A stretch of DNA of 64,000 nucleotides, from contig NZ_CANNCF010000004.1 of the NCBI RefSeq assembly GCF_947503045.1, positions 310,001 through 374,000 on the forward strand. Direction: 5' to 3'. The notes below the pieces were generated by a model. The model did not search any database. It saw only the letters and a program-made list of their open reading frames with translations, and was not told the DNA's origin. Source of the stretch: an uncultured Tateyamaria sp. (GTDB lineage Bacteria > Pseudomonadota > Alphaproteobacteria > Rhodobacterales > Rhodobacteraceae). Of this stretch, positions 1 through 9,709 are shown in pieces. The position numbers and the translations under genes are program-made. The number at the start of each line of letters is the position of its first letter. The first letter of the stretch is position 1.

Positions 1-330
1 CAGTGGATCAATGTCGAGCGCGTCCCCAATCATCACCTGCAATTGCCCCGGATAGCGCGCCGCGATCTCCTCCAGCGCGGGCACGCAGCGCACGTCCTTT
101 TCAATGGCGAGCACGCGGCGCGCGCCTTCCGACAGCAACCCGCGCGTCAGCCCACCGGGACCGGGACCAATCTCCAGCACGTCACACCCCGACAAGTCCC
201 CCGCCTGACGCGCAATCTTGGCCGTGAGGTTCAGATCAAGCAAAAAGTTCTGGCCCAGCGATTTTTTCGCACTGAGCCCATGACTGGCAATCACGGTCCG
301 CAAGGGGGGCAGGTCGTCAATGGCGCTCAT
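1..330 (-). CDS. rsmA: 16S rRNA dimethyladenosine transferase RsmA (KsgA), C-terminus outside window
   Basis: RsmA uses SAM to dimethylate two adjacent adenines near the 3' end of 16S rRNA during 30S maturation. Only the first 110 codons are visible. They contain the family N-terminal motif SLGQNFL (residues 24-30) and the SAM-binding motif [10 protein letters not shown] (53-62), followed by the acidic residue strand AIEKD. The ATG lies 4 bp after the pdxA stop, so the gene is the distal member of the lptF-lptG-lptD-surA-pdxA-rsmA chain. The surA-pdxA-rsmA order is common in Proteobacteria, which supports the call. Confidence 0.95.
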   Translation of the reverse strand, partial: MSAIDDLPPLRTVIASHGLSAKKSLGQNFLLDLNLTAKIARQAGDLSGCDVLEIGPGPGGLTRGLLSEGARRVLAIEKDVRCVPALEEIAARYPGQLQVMIGDALDIDPL

Positions 331-334
331 CGCT

Positions 335-1333
335 TCATTGTTCTCCAAATATGCCCGCCGGAGGCGTCCCGGACCCCGCCATCCGCGCGGCCAACCGGAT
401 CGCCTCGATCATGCTGGTGGGGTTGGCGATGCCCTGACCTGCGATATCAAAGGCAGTGCCATGATCAGGTGAGGTGCGGATGATGGGCAGGCCTAGGGTC
501 ACGTTGACGCCACGGTCAAAATCGAGCGTCTTGATCGGGATCAGGGCCTGATCGTGATACATGCAGATGGCGGCGTCATAGCGCGCGCGGGCCGCCGAAT
601 GAAACAAAGTATCTCCTGGCCACGGTCCGGTGACGTCAAGGTCACTCGCGGCGATCTCGGCTATCAACGGCGCGATCCAGTCAAGCTCTTGTCGCCCCAT
701 CGCGCCACCTTCGCCCGCATGTGGGTTCAGGCCAGCAACCACAAGGCGGGGGTTGGCAATTCCAAATTGCGAGCGCAGCCCTTCGGCAGTGATCTCGATC
801 GTGTGGCGCAGCAGCTCGGGCGTGAGGACGGTTGTAACCTCTTCCAGAGCGATATGGATGGTTGTGGGCACAACCCGCAGCGCCTCAGAGGCCAGCATCA
901 TCACCGCACGCGGCGCATCCGTGAGCGCTTCGAGATATTCGGTATGACCGGGATAGGCAAAACCCGCCCCGTCGATCAACACCTTCTTGTGAATCGGAGC
1001 GGTGCAGAGGGCTGCGACCTCACCGGACCGGGCGAGCGCGACGCCGCGCGCAATTACGTCGATCACCCCTTGGGCATTCTCGGGCGTGGCAACGCCGGGT
1101 TGCGCTGCGGCGGGGAAGGCGTGGGGCAGGACGGGCAGGGCGTCTGTGCTGTGCTGTGCCGCCTCTGCGGGGCTGTCTATTTCGGCAATGGGCGTGCCTG
1201 CAGGCAAGTGGCGCGGATCGCCGATCCAGACCATAGCCACCTCGGCGCGCAGTGCCGCCCACGCCTTGGCCGCAATTTCAGGACCGACGCCCGCCGGTTC
1301 GCCGCAACTGATCGCGACCAGCGGCGCGCTCAT
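335..1333 (-). CDS. pdxA: 4-hydroxythreonine-4-phosphate dehydrogenase PdxA
   Basis: PdxA oxidises 4-phosphohydroxy-L-threonine in the DXP-dependent route to pyridoxal phosphate. The 332-residue product has the usual length. Family motifs are present: [10 protein letters not shown] near the N-terminus, [18 protein letters not shown] and [10 protein letters not shown], which supply the metal-binding histidines and substrate contacts. A longer in-frame start exists upstream, but the ATG at 1333 overlaps the surA stop as ATGA and begins directly with the conserved [13 protein letters not shown], so it was chosen. Translation is probably coupled to surA. Confidence 0.96.
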   Translation of the reverse strand: MSAPLVAISCGEPAGVGPEIAAKAWAALRAEVAMVWIGDPRHLPAGTPIAEIDSPAEAAQHSTDALPVLPHAFPAAAQPGVATPENAQGVIDVIARGVALARSGEVAALCTAPIHKKVLIDGAGFAYPGHTEYLEALTDAPRAVMMLASEALRVVPTTIHIALEEVTTVLTPELLRHTIEITAEGLRSQFGIANPRLVVAGLNPHAGEGGAMGRQELDWIAPLIAEIAASDLDVTGPWPGDTLFHSAARARYDAAICMYHDQALIPIKTLDFDRGVNVTLGLPIIRTSPDHGTAFDIAGQGIANPTSMIEAIRLAARMAGSGTPPAGIFGEQ

Positions 1334-2574
1334 TCGAAGACGGTGATTGTCGCCTCTGCCGCGAGCTGTTCCAGCAGGTTTTCCGAAAACGCGTTCAGGC
1401 GCTGGTTGCGCAGTTGCGCGGCGATGGAGTCGCGGTCGATCTCCTGATCCTCTTCCAGCGCCGGCGTACGCCCGCACAGCATCAGCAGCACGAGGGTCTG
1501 TCCGTTGGAACGGGTCAGCGCGGTCGAGGTTTCACCCGGATCAAGTTTGGACAGTTCCATGGCGATGTCGGTGGGAATCTCTGCGGGCGGCAGGCTGCCG
1601 CGATCCAGGTTGGTTTCCGGCTCGCCCTGCGCGATGCCATAAAGGTCATCACAACGATCAACCCGCGCGGCGATGGCACGTGCGCGGCCAAGCGCCTCTG
1701 GGGTGCGGCCGCCCGCAATGTAGTAGGCGGCGTATTCGATGGCCGAATATTGCCGCTCGGGCGCGTCGGTTTCGCGGATGTCACGCAGTTGGAACAGGGC
1801 CACCGCATTGGGGATGGGCAAGGGCGACGTCACCTCGCCCGGTCCAAGCGCCAGCAAAAGGGGACGCAAAACGGGTGGCAGATCGCTGAGCGGTGTCCAT
1901 GGCAGGCGTCCACCCGCACCGCGCGAGGCGGTCGCGGAAAAGCGGCGGGCAAAGCCGGAAAACTCGGCCTCTGTCGTGGATTGGGCGATCTGTTCAGCCT
2001 GTGCCAGCACCTGTTCGGCACGTGCAGGCGGGGCCGGGATAATGATTTCCGAAATCAGCACCTCGATGCCGCTATTGGATGTCGCACCCGCCACGGCGCG
2101 GTCGACCTCGCGATCAGAGATCTGCACCCGCGCACCGAAACGGGCGCGGATATAGTCCCGCCAGATCACCTGTGTGGCGATGAAATCCCGAAAGGTCTGT
2201 GCCGCGATCCCCGCCTGTTCCAGGCTGGACACGAATTCTTCGGCAGACAGATCAGCGCGGGCAGCAAATTCGGAAAAAGCCTCTTGCAACTGATCGGGGC
2301 TGGCGGTGATGCCAACCTGCGAGGTGGCCGACGCCCGCAGGCGGTCGCGGATCAACTCCTCGATCACTTCACCACGGGTGCCGCCGCGGGCGCCGAGGAT
2401 TTGCAGAAAGCGGATGCGCTGCTGCACTTCGAATTCGGTGATCAGCGCCTCATCAACCTGTGCGACCGGGGCAAACAGGTTTTGCGCCTGCGCCGCGCCG
2501 AACGAGGTGGCCAGCGCCAACACGCCTGCCGCACATGCCCGTGCGATTGTCATTGCTCGTCTCTTACTGCTCAT
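1330..2574 (-). CDS. surA: SurA-like periplasmic peptidyl-prolyl isomerase/chaperone
   Basis: SurA escorts unfolded outer-membrane proteins, including LptD, through the periplasm. The 414-residue product starts with a positively charged signal peptide ending near GAAQAQ, followed by a SurA N-terminal helical region (from VDEALITEFEVQQR) and a parvulin-like segment around residues 170-280. The parvulin part is divergent, so isomerase activity is uncertain. The ATG at 2574 overlaps the lptD stop as ATGA; a start six codons upstream is possible but lies inside lptD. The position between lptD and pdxA is the standard proteobacterial arrangement. Confidence 0.9.
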   Translation of the reverse strand: MSSKRRAMTIARACAAGVLALATSFGAAQAQNLFAPVAQVDEALITEFEVQQRIRFLQILGARGGTRGEVIEELIRDRLRASATSQVGITASPDQLQEAFSEFAARADLSAEEFVSSLEQAGIAAQTFRDFIATQVIWRDYIRARFGARVQISDREVDRAVAGATSNSGIEVLISEIIIPAPPARAEQVLAQAEQIAQSTTEAEFSGFARRFSATASRGAGGRLPWTPLSDLPPVLRPLLLALGPGEVTSPLPIPNAVALFQLRDIRETDAPERQYSAIEYAAYYIAGGRTPEALGRARAIAARVDRCDDLYGIAQGEPETNLDRGSLPPAEIPTDIAMELSKLDPGETSTALTRSNGQTLVLLMLCGRTPALEEDQEIDRDSIAAQLRNQRLNAFSENLLEQLAAEATITVFE

Positions 2575-4751
2575 TTCGCCTGCTTTCCGCATGATCGTAC
2601 CTCGATGCGCTCGCCTGTATTGGCCGAGAACCCGCGCAAGGACACTGTTAACCCCAGACTGGTGGAGGGCTCAATAGTTGTCGAGTCCGCAAAGCTGCGG
2701 TTGACCGACACCCCGACGCGCACACATTCGTTTTCGTAAGTGAGCCCCGCGCCCGCGGTTGCGGCCCGCCCTTCCTCGATGTCGTAGCGCATATCGACGC
2801 TGGCCGTCCAGAACCGGTCGATCCGATACGCGCCGTCAAAGGTGATTTCGCCGATGGGGGCCAGTTGTTCGATGGCCGGGTCCTCGTCAATCCAGATAAA
2901 GCTGCCGCCGACATCGACGCGCCTGTTGCTCCAGTCGCCGCGTAACTCGGCGCGGGTGACGTCGAAATGTTCGTCAAAGAGCGTGCGCCCGGACAGCGCC
3001 AGCCCGCCCGAAAGACGCATCTGTCCTGCCAGCAGGAAATCGGAATCCGTGCCCGACAGCCCCGTGCTGGGGCTGAAGTCGGGTTGCGCATCCTGACGCA
3101 CGATTTGCGCGCCCGTGATGCTGAGCGACCAGCCGTCCGGGTCAATGCGCGACCAGGTCGCACCGATCGCGGCTGACCAGCCCCTTTCGCGCCGGTCCAG
3201 CGCTGGAAAGCGCGAAAGGCTCAGCAGGTTGCCCTCGTCGAATTCAACCCGCGTGCTTTCCTCGTTGGGCACATTCAGCCCATCGCCGCCGATCCACGCC
3301 AGTTGCACAATGGGTTCCAGCACATGGCGCACCCGGCCCGCACCGCGCCGCACCAGCGGATAGCGCAGCACAAGGGCCGCTGTCGGGGCCAGTTCGCTTT
3401 CATTGTCGGGGTTCGTTACATCATCGGTGATCTGATAGACACCACCCGCCAGACCCAACCACGTTTGCGCCTGCAGCCCGCCCATCTGAAAGGTGCGCAG
3501 CCATTCTGCCTCGACATTGAAACGCAGCACGTCCCGCCCGTCCACAACCCCGTCGCCATTGGCGTCAAAGTCGAGCGTGGATTTGCGCTGGTGTCCATGT
3601 GCCTCGGTCGCCAGCCGGATTTCGCCGCCAATCCCGCGCGGGAAGAACCGCCGCTCATAGAGCGCCTCGATCACATCCGAGGGCAGCACATCGTCGTCCT
3701 CGTCATCGCGCAGGGATTTGAAGTTGATATAGGACAGGCGCAAAAAGTCATCCCGCCGCGTACGGCTGATCTCAATCTGGCTGTCGAGCCGGTCACGCCC
3801 GAACGTGTCATAGTCCGAAAGGTAGGAGTCATCCGACACCGTCTCAATGTCGAATTGCAGGCGGAAATCGTTGTTGAGATCAAATCGCCCGCCGGCAAAG
3901 ACAAAGCCCCGGCTGTCATCGGGTTGCAGATCGTCGTCCGACACCGCCCCTTCAATCTGGATGCGCCCGCGCGCGAATGCCTGCCGGTAGCGGAATTCGA
4001 GAGTGCGGGTGTTGTTGGACAGATACGGCGTCAGCGTGAGGTCTCGGTGGTCGCTGAGGCGGATGAAATAAGGGACCTTGATACCTGTGCCAAGGCGCGA
4101 ATCCGAGCGGACTTCGGGGAACAGAAACCCGGTGGCACGCTCTTGCGTGGGGTCCGGCAGGCGCAGGCGGGGCAGGTAAAAGATCGGCACGTTGCGCACC
4201 CGCAATTGCGCCTCATCAAAATAAAGCTGCTGCGCCTCCTGATCGTGGATCACCCGTTTTGCGCGGATTTGCCAGAGCGGCGGGCGTGGATCGTCCGCAC
4301 AGATCACGCAAGAGGTCACGACGGTCTTGTAAAGCTGCGTGTAGCGACCGTTCACCCGGTTCATCTGCAGGGCGGCCAATTGCAACTGTTCGTTCAGCAC
4401 GAGGCGCGCGCCCAAGAGCAGGCCGTTTTGCATGTCACTGCTGAGTTCGGCCTGATCAGCGAGGATACGCAGGCCTGCGCCATCGTCTATGGTGATGGGG
4501 CCCGTCAGGGTCAGGGTCCCCGTGTCCGGATCATAGGTGATCGACCCTGCGGTCAGCCGGGTCTGGCCCTGAAACGCCTCGACATTGCCAGTGGCGATCA
4601 GGCGCCGGTCGGTGGTGATCTGGATGTCGTCCGCGACCAGAACCGCAGGTGCAACGGGTGCCTCTTGCGCCTGAGCCAGACCGCAGCACAGGGCCAGCGC
4701 CAGAACCAGCAGGCAAAGCCCGCGTTGCAGGGGGCTGTGTACGCTACCCAT
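2571..4751 (-). CDS. lptD: LPS-assembly protein LptD (outer-membrane translocon)
   Basis: LptD forms, with LptE, the outer-membrane pore that inserts lipopolysaccharide on the cell surface. The 726-residue product carries a hydrophobic signal peptide, then an OstA/LptA-like periplasmic domain (about residues 40-150, VLVADDIQITTDRRLIATGN onward), then a long region of alternating beta strands typical of the barrel. The cysteine pair TSCVICADDPRPP is near residue 150. The ATG at 4751 overlaps the end of lptG by 8 bp; a much longer open frame extends upstream but lies over lptG codons. The neighbours lptF and lptG are partners in the same transport bridge. Confidence 0.95.
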   Translation of the reverse strand: MGSVHSPLQRGLCLLVLALALCCGLAQAQEAPVAPAVLVADDIQITTDRRLIATGNVEAFQGQTRLTAGSITYDPDTGTLTLTGPITIDDGAGLRILADQAELSSDMQNGLLLGARLVLNEQLQLAALQMNRVNGRYTQLYKTVVTSCVICADDPRPPLWQIRAKRVIHDQEAQQLYFDEAQLRVRNVPIFYLPRLRLPDPTQERATGFLFPEVRSDSRLGTGIKVPYFIRLSDHRDLTLTPYLSNNTRTLEFRYRQAFARGRIQIEGAVSDDDLQPDDSRGFVFAGGRFDLNNDFRLQFDIETVSDDSYLSDYDTFGRDRLDSQIEISRTRRDDFLRLSYINFKSLRDDEDDDVLPSDVIEALYERRFFPRGIGGEIRLATEAHGHQRKSTLDFDANGDGVVDGRDVLRFNVEAEWLRTFQMGGLQAQTWLGLAGGVYQITDDVTNPDNESELAPTAALVLRYPLVRRGAGRVRHVLEPIVQLAWIGGDGLNVPNEESTRVEFDEGNLLSLSRFPALDRRERGWSAAIGATWSRIDPDGWSLSITGAQIVRQDAQPDFSPSTGLSGTDSDFLLAGQMRLSGGLALSGRTLFDEHFDVTRAELRGDWSNRRVDVGGSFIWIDEDPAIEQLAPIGEITFDGAYRIDRFWTASVDMRYDIEEGRAATAGAGLTYENECVRVGVSVNRSFADSTTIEPSTSLGLTVSLRGFSANTGERIEVRSCGKQAK

Positions 4752-5841
4752 CTTCGGTCCGCAACAGCAGCCCAAGGCCCAGCAACACTGCGGCAAGAGG
4801 TGCCGCCCAGGCCGACAGCAAGACGGGGATCTGCCCGTTTTCACCCAGAATTTGCGCAAAACTGCGAATGAAATACAAAGTGAACCCCAACAACACCGCT
4901 GCCAGCACCGCTGTGCCAGTCCCCCCGAACCGGGTATGGCGCATCGTGAAGGCGGCGGCAACAAGAACCATGGCCACCAGAAACAGCGGTCGCGCCAGTT
5001 GGGATTGCAGCCAGACTTCGTGTTTGCGGGCCGAAAAACCAGCCTGTTCGAGCTGTTCAATAAGCTCGGTCATGTCCCAGATCGAAACGCCTGTGGGGGT
5101 GCCAAGGGTTTCGCGGATACGATCAAGGGTGAGGGTCGATTCCACTTCGAGCATGTCATGCACAACCGAGCTGGCCTCGGGATTCAGGCCTGCCACCAGC
5201 GGCCAGACCTTGGCCTGCCGCAGCGACCACGCCCCGTCGCGCAAGGCCGCGCTGCCCGCCTCGATCCGACGGGCCGGGCCGCCATCGGGCGCATAGGCCA
5301 CAAAGGTCACGTCGTAAAGCACCGAGGCATCCGCGTTCGAGCGCGCAGCCCGGATCACCGTCTGCCCGGTGGTGCCCCCCTGACGCAGCCACAGCCCATC
5401 CTCGGACACGGAAAGCGCCGAAATCCCGCCTGAACGGTAGCCGTCTGCCAGCGTCGCATAGCGTTTGGACGTTGCCGCCACGATGGGCCCAAGCGTGGTC
5501 GTGGCAAAGACCCCGATAATCAGCGCCACGATCACCGGAGAAACCAGCGCGCGCATTGCCGAACGCCCAGAGGCCCGCGTCACCACCAGTTCGGAGGAGC
5601 GCGCCAGTGCCAGAAACAGGCTGACCGTGCCAAGGATCATGATCAGCGGCAGGATCTGGTCCAGCGTTTCCGGCGCATTGAGCAGCGTGAGCCCGGCCAG
5701 TTGCGCAAGGCCGACCCCGAATTCCGAAAATTTGCGCGTCTGGTCGATCAGATCGACAAGAAAGACCAGCGTGGCAAGAACCCCGGTGATCGCCAGCAGC
5801 GCCAGTGCAAATCGGCGGGCAAAGTAGAGATGCAGGATCAT
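4744..5841 (-). CDS. lptG: LPS export ABC transporter permease LptG
   Basis: LptG pairs with LptF and the ATPase LptB to pull lipopolysaccharide out of the inner membrane. The 365-residue protein has the YjgP/YjgQ layout: transmembrane helices near residues 12-35, 55-80 and 95-120, a periplasmic jellyroll region, then C-terminal helices near 280-350. The motif FARSSELVVTRASG-like segment (here ALARSSELVVTRASGRS) is the coupling helix region. The ATG at 5841 overlaps the lptF stop as ATGA and begins MILHLYFARRF as in the family. The stop lies inside lptD. Confidence 0.95.
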   Translation of the reverse strand: MILHLYFARRFALALLAITGVLATLVFLVDLIDQTRKFSEFGVGLAQLAGLTLLNAPETLDQILPLIMILGTVSLFLALARSSELVVTRASGRSAMRALVSPVIVALIIGVFATTTLGPIVAATSKRYATLADGYRSGGISALSVSEDGLWLRQGGTTGQTVIRAARSNADASVLYDVTFVAYAPDGGPARRIEAGSAALRDGAWSLRQAKVWPLVAGLNPEASSVVHDMLEVESTLTLDRIRETLGTPTGVSIWDMTELIEQLEQAGFSARKHEVWLQSQLARPLFLVAMVLVAAAFTMRHTRFGGTGTAVLAAVLLGFTLYFIRSFAQILGENGQIPVLLSAWAAPLAAVLLGLGLLLRTEDG

Positions 5842-6962
5842 GCCGCCCCCCGCATGCGTCGCCGGAACACGCGCCCGCCCGAGGCCCGCCAGAGCAGCCC
5901 GCAGCCGATCAACGCGCCCAGCACGGACGGTGTGTAAAGGATCGGCCAAAGCCCGGCATTGGCCAGCACCGGCCCCGAGAGGCTGCCGCGCATTCCGTCC
6001 AAAGCAATGAGCACCAGAAAGGCGATAACGATCTCGCGCTTGACCCCGAAACGGGAAAACCCACCCACCAGCAGGGTGGCAAAGCCGATCAGGGCGGTGA
6101 CAAAACAGAAAGTGGCCCGCGCAAAGCGGCCATGCAGTTCCTCGGCGACGGCGCCTGTGCTGGTGCCCAGCCGCTCGGCGATGTCGGGCCAGTTGGTGAT
6201 CAGCTGATCGCTGGTCAGATAGGGCAGCCCCGCGACGCTCAGCGTGTCTGTGCGGATCAGCGTTGTGATATCAAAGGAGAAATCCTCGAACTTGGCCGTG
6301 GACAGGCTGAGGTTTTGCGGGCTCAGCCGTTGCGCGAGCCCGTCCACCATGATCAGCGACGTGCCTTCGCCATTGCGCACCAGATAGGCCTGGTCGGCGG
6401 TGTAGATCATCCGCTCGTCCACGCCGCGCCGGTCCGACAGGAACACATCGCGCAGCACGCCGTCCTGACCAACGGTGCGGGTATAGAATGTCACCCCAGG
6501 TGCGGGACTGAGGAATTCACCCTCGGTCAGCAGGCGCGAGGTGATGTTCTTCGAAATCTCGTCCTCGCGTTCGGCCAGTTGCTCGCTGGCGACAGGCACC
6601 AGCAGATGCGACAACAGCGACATCAACAGGGCCGAGATCAGGCCGAAGACAGCGACCGGGCGCGCCATGCGCCAGGGCGAGGTGCCCGTGGACATCATCA
6701 CCGTCAGTTCGCTTTCGTTGCTGAGGCGGTTGGTGACATAGATCGCCGCGGCAAAGGTCGCGATCGGCAGCACCGTGGTGATCAGCCGTGGCAAGCCAAG
6801 GGCCGAAAATTCGAGGAAAACCAACGCCGTCTGCCCATCCCCGATCAGCCGGTCGAACAGCCGCACCGCCCGGTTGATCCAGAATACGGCAACCAGAACA
6901 AGCGCGAAAAAGCCAAACAACCACATCAGTTGCGACAGCATATATCGGTCAAATCTGACCAA
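5838..6962 (-). CDS. lptF: LPS export ABC transporter permease LptF (probable TTG start)
   Basis: LptF is the second inner-membrane permease of the LptB2FG exporter. The product (about 374 residues) has the family layout, with the coupling segment SNESELTVMMSTG near residue 90 and paired N- and C-terminal helix bundles. The frame is open to an ATG at 7016, but that adds a charged, unconserved stretch. TTG at 6962 is preceded by a GGAGG at five bases and gives the expected start (M)VRFDRYMLSQL. It is the first gene of the envelope operon, divergent from pepA. Confidence 0.9.
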   Translation of the reverse strand: MVRFDRYMLSQLMWLFGFFALVLVAVFWINRAVRLFDRLIGDGQTALVFLEFSALGLPRLITTVLPIATFAAAIYVTNRLSNESELTVMMSTGTSPWRMARPVAVFGLISALLMSLLSHLLVPVASEQLAEREDEISKNITSRLLTEGEFLSPAPGVTFYTRTVGQDGVLRDVFLSDRRGVDERMIYTADQAYLVRNGEGTSLIMVDGLAQRLSPQNLSLSTAKFEDFSFDITTLIRTDTLSVAGLPYLTSDQLITNWPDIAERLGTSTGAVAEELHGRFARATFCFVTALIGFATLLVGGFSRFGVKREIVIAFLVLIALDGMRGSLSGPVLANAGLWPILYTPSVLGALIGCGLLWRASGGRVFRRRMRGAA

Positions 6963-7127
6963 GGAGCCCTCCGGGGTGTGCCTGTTCTTGTTCTTGACGC
7001 GACTGCGCTTGCGCACAGGCTACCGTATGGGGATGCGTTGGAAAACTCTTAATCGCACCTTTGTGCGCTGGTCAGGGGCGGTGTTGCGGGTTACCTCTGT
7101 CGGGATTTGAACCTTTCGGAGTATGCC

Positions 7128-8597
7128 ATGACCGCCCTCACGCCTCTTTCCTTCGTTGCAACCGACCTTGATGCCATTGCAGCCCATAACGGCCGCGTGG
7201 CCGTCATCGTGGCCCCCGACGGCAAGATGGGGCAGGCCGCACGGCGCGCCAATCGGCTGACCAAGGGGGCAATTGCGCGCTTTGTCGGCTCGGACGGGTT
7301 CGAAAAGGTGAAGATGGGGCAGGTGACCACGATGGCATGGCCTGTGGGCATGGCCGCCGAGGCGCTGGATATCCTGTGCCTGCCGCGCAACCCAAGCGTG
7401 GCCGAGGCCCGCAAGGCCGGGGCAACGTTGGCGAAGTTGCGCAACGACAAGGCCCTGCTGCTGGCCGCCGACGGCGTGCGCCGGGTGGCCGAGATCGGAT
7501 TTGGCCTTGTGATGCGTGACTACAAATTCTCCGATCACAAGAGCGATGCAGAACAACATGATACCGATATCACCGTGATGTGCGCCAACCCGGAAGATGC
7601 CAGCGCGGATGCGGCCCCGTTGATGGCGGTTGCCGAGGGGGCCTTTATGACCCGCGATCTGACCAACGAGCCGGCCAATGTGCTGACCACGACCGAATTC
7701 GCCGACCGTCTGGCCGAAATGAAATCGCTGGGTCTTGAAGTCGAAGTGCTGGACGAGGCGGAGTTGGAAAAGCTCGGCATGCGTACGCTGCTCTGTGTCG
7801 GACAAGGCTCTGACAGCCCGTCCAAAGTGGTGGTGATGCAGTGGAAAGGTGGCGACAAGGACGCCGCACCTCTGGCCCTTGTCGGCAAGGGCGTGGTATT
7901 TGACACCGGCGGTATTTCCCTCAAGCCCGGGGCCGGGATGGAGGACATGACCATGGACATGGGTGGTGCGGGGGTCGTCGCAGGCACCATGCGCGCGCTG
8001 GCCTTGCGCAAGGCAAAGGCCAATGTCGTGGGCCTTGTCGGGTTGGTCGAAAACATGCCCTCGGGCAACGCGGTGCGTCCGGGTGATGTCATCACCTCGA
8101 TGAAGGGCGACACGGTTGAGGTGATCAACACGGATGCCGAGGGTCGCCTCGTGTTGTGTGACGTGATGTGGTACGCCCAAGAGCGGTTTGAACCTGCGGG
8201 CATGATCGATCTGGCCACGTTGACCGGCGCGATCATCATCGGCCTTGGCCATGAGAATGCAGGGGTCTTTTCCAACGATGACGGGTTCTGCAAATCCTTC
8301 CTCAAGGCTGCTGAGACCGAGGGCGAGGGCGCGTGGCGCATGCCGCTGGGACAAGCCTATGACGACCTTTTGAAATCGCGCATTGCGGATATGAAGAATA
8401 TCGGCGGACGTGCTGCGGGCTCCGTGACCGCGGCCCAATTTCTCAAACGCTTTGTGAAGGACGAAACCCCCTGGATTCACCTTGATATTGCGGGTGTGGC
8501 CTCGGTCAAGTCAGCCACGCCGCTGGCCCCTGCAGGTGCCACGGGGTGGGGCGTGATGGCGCTGAACCGGCTGGTCGCGGACGCCTACGAGGGTTGA
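7128..8597 (+). CDS. pepA: Leucyl aminopeptidase PepA (M17 family)
   Basis: PepA is a cytosolic, dinuclear-metal aminopeptidase that trims peptides; in some bacteria it also binds DNA. The 489-residue product has the M17 signature NTDAEGRLVL and the metal-binding stretch VGKGVVFDTGGISLKPG, plus EMP-type helix VGLVENMPSGNAVRPGD. The ATG at 7128 has a CGGAG ribosome site six bases upstream, so the in-frame ATG seven codons earlier was not used. The gene diverges from lptF across about 165 bp, an arrangement common in Proteobacteria, and is followed five bases later by holC. Confidence 0.96.
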   Translation: MTALTPLSFVATDLDAIAAHNGRVAVIVAPDGKMGQAARRANRLTKGAIARFVGSDGFEKVKMGQVTTMAWPVGMAAEALDILCLPRNPSVAEARKAGATLAKLRNDKALLLAADGVRRVAEIGFGLVMRDYKFSDHKSDAEQHDTDITVMCANPEDASADAAPLMAVAEGAFMTRDLTNEPANVLTTTEFADRLAEMKSLGLEVEVLDEAELEKLGMRTLLCVGQGSDSPSKVVVMQWKGGDKDAAPLALVGKGVVFDTGGISLKPGAGMEDMTMDMGGAGVVAGTMRALALRKAKANVVGLVGLVENMPSGNAVRPGDVITSMKGDTVEVINTDAEGRLVLCDVMWYAQERFEPAGMIDLATLTGAIIIGLGHENAGVFSNDDGFCKSFLKAAETEGEGAWRMPLGQAYDDLLKSRIADMKNIGGRAAGSVTAAQFLKRFVKDETPWIHLDIAGVASVKSATPLAPAGATGWGVMALNRLVADAYEG

Positions 8598-8602
8598 CGG
8601 CA

Positions 8603-9058
8603 ATGGGGGTCGCCTATTTCTATCACCTGACCCGGCGCCCGCTGGAAGAGACGCTGGCGATGTTGCTGAGTAAGGCGATGGGGGCCGGGTGGCGCGTGGC
8701 TGTGCGCGGCACCGACGCGGCCCGTCTGGCCTGGTTGGATGAGCGGCTGTGGTTGGGGGCAGAGGACGACTTTCTGCCCCACGGGCTGGCCGGTGGTGCG
8801 CATGATGCGGACCAGCCCGTCTTGCTGACCACGGGCGAGGCTGCGAACAATGCGGTTTGTGTGATGAGCGTGGACGGCGCGGTGGTCAGTGCCGAGGAGA
8901 TCGCGGCCCTCACGCGGGTCTGCGTGCTGTTTGATGGCAATGATCCCGAAGCGCTGGATGTGGCCCGTGGCCAGTGGAAGGCGCTGAAAGATGCAGGTGC
9001 CTCGGCGCAATACTGGTCCGAAGAGAGCGGCAAGTGGGAGATGAAGGCGCAGACCTGA
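8603..9058 (+). CDS. holC: DNA polymerase III subunit chi (HolC)
   Basis: HolC links the clamp loader to single-strand binding protein during replication. The 151-residue product has the family start YFYHLTRRPLEETL, the WLDERLW segment and the C-terminal ARGQWKALKDAG...YW region. The pepA-holC order is conserved in many Proteobacteria. The ATG lies 5 bp after the pepA stop, so the two genes are probably cotranscribed. An inverted repeat (GGCGGGCAACATGCCCGCC) just past the stop, at about 9068-9086, may end the transcript but lacks a clear T tract. Confidence 0.93.
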   Translation: MGVAYFYHLTRRPLEETLAMLLSKAMGAGWRVAVRGTDAARLAWLDERLWLGAEDDFLPHGLAGGAHDADQPVLLTTGEAANNAVCVMSVDGAVVSAEEIAALTRVCVLFDGNDPEALDVARGQWKALKDAGASAQYWSEESGKWEMKAQT

Positions 9059-9097
9059 ACCGGTGCCGGGCGGGCAACATGCCCGCCTTGCGCGCGC

Positions 9098-9679
9098 CTA
9101 GCGGCTCAGCCGCATCTCGCCATCTGCGATTTCGATCCGGCCCCAGTTTTGCAGATAGCCCATGCCAAGAAGGGACTGCCACAGCTCGCCGTCATTGACC
9201 ACGGCGCGCACATTCGTATCCGTATGCGGCCCAATCTGCACCGTATCGAGGCGGACGGCAGCGGTGCGCACCTCTCCGTTCGCCGTGGCTGCGCGCCCGA
9301 GGAAGTTGAGCGTGTCGGGGGCAAGACCTGCGGTTGCCGCATCTTTCTGGTTCAGCACGATGTCCGTCGCGCCGGTGTCGACGATAAAGTCGATGGGCGC
9401 GCCGTTGATGTCGAGGGTCAGGTAATAGTGCCCATCGCGGCTGCGCGGTACGGTAATGGTGCCACTGTCATCAAAGCGGGCCTGCGTAGGGTATAGATCA
9501 TCCTGAATGTCGCCCCAGAGGCCGACAACAGCGATGGCCCCGACAAAGATCAGCGCCCAGATTCCGGCCATTTGCAGGGTCTGGCTGAGCTTGAGTTTTG
9601 AACTCAACAGAAAGGCGCCACCCAGCACAAGGGCGAGGGCGCCGAGATAAATCAGCTGGGCGATGTTGTCACTGCTCAT
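9098..9679 (-). CDS. TIGR02281-type membrane-anchored retropepsin-like aspartic protease
   Basis: The 193-residue product has two N-terminal hydrophobic segments (about residues 8-26 and 37-55) and then a single retropepsin-like domain. The catalytic motif is FIVDTGATDIVL, followed by the flap-like region and LLGMGYLQNW near the C-terminus. One DTGA motif means an active enzyme would have to be a dimer. Such clan AA proteases are common in Alphaproteobacteria, and their substrates are mostly unknown. It converges with holC and stands apart from the upstream marC gene by about 30 bp. Confidence 0.85.
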   Translation of the reverse strand: MSSDNIAQLIYLGALALVLGGAFLLSSKLKLSQTLQMAGIWALIFVGAIAVVGLWGDIQDDLYPTQARFDDSGTITVPRSRDGHYYLTLDINGAPIDFIVDTGATDIVLNQKDAATAGLAPDTLNFLGRAATANGEVRTAAVRLDTVQIGPHTDTNVRAVVNDGELWQSLLGMGYLQNWGRIEIADGEMRLSR

Positions 9680-9709
9680 GGGGTCAATATAAGGCGGCGC
9701 GCGCGCATG

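Noticed and set aside
9068..9086. GGCGGGCAACATGCCCGCC as a terminator after holC
   Set aside because: The inverted repeat is clear, but no T tract follows on either strand; noted only in the holC entry.
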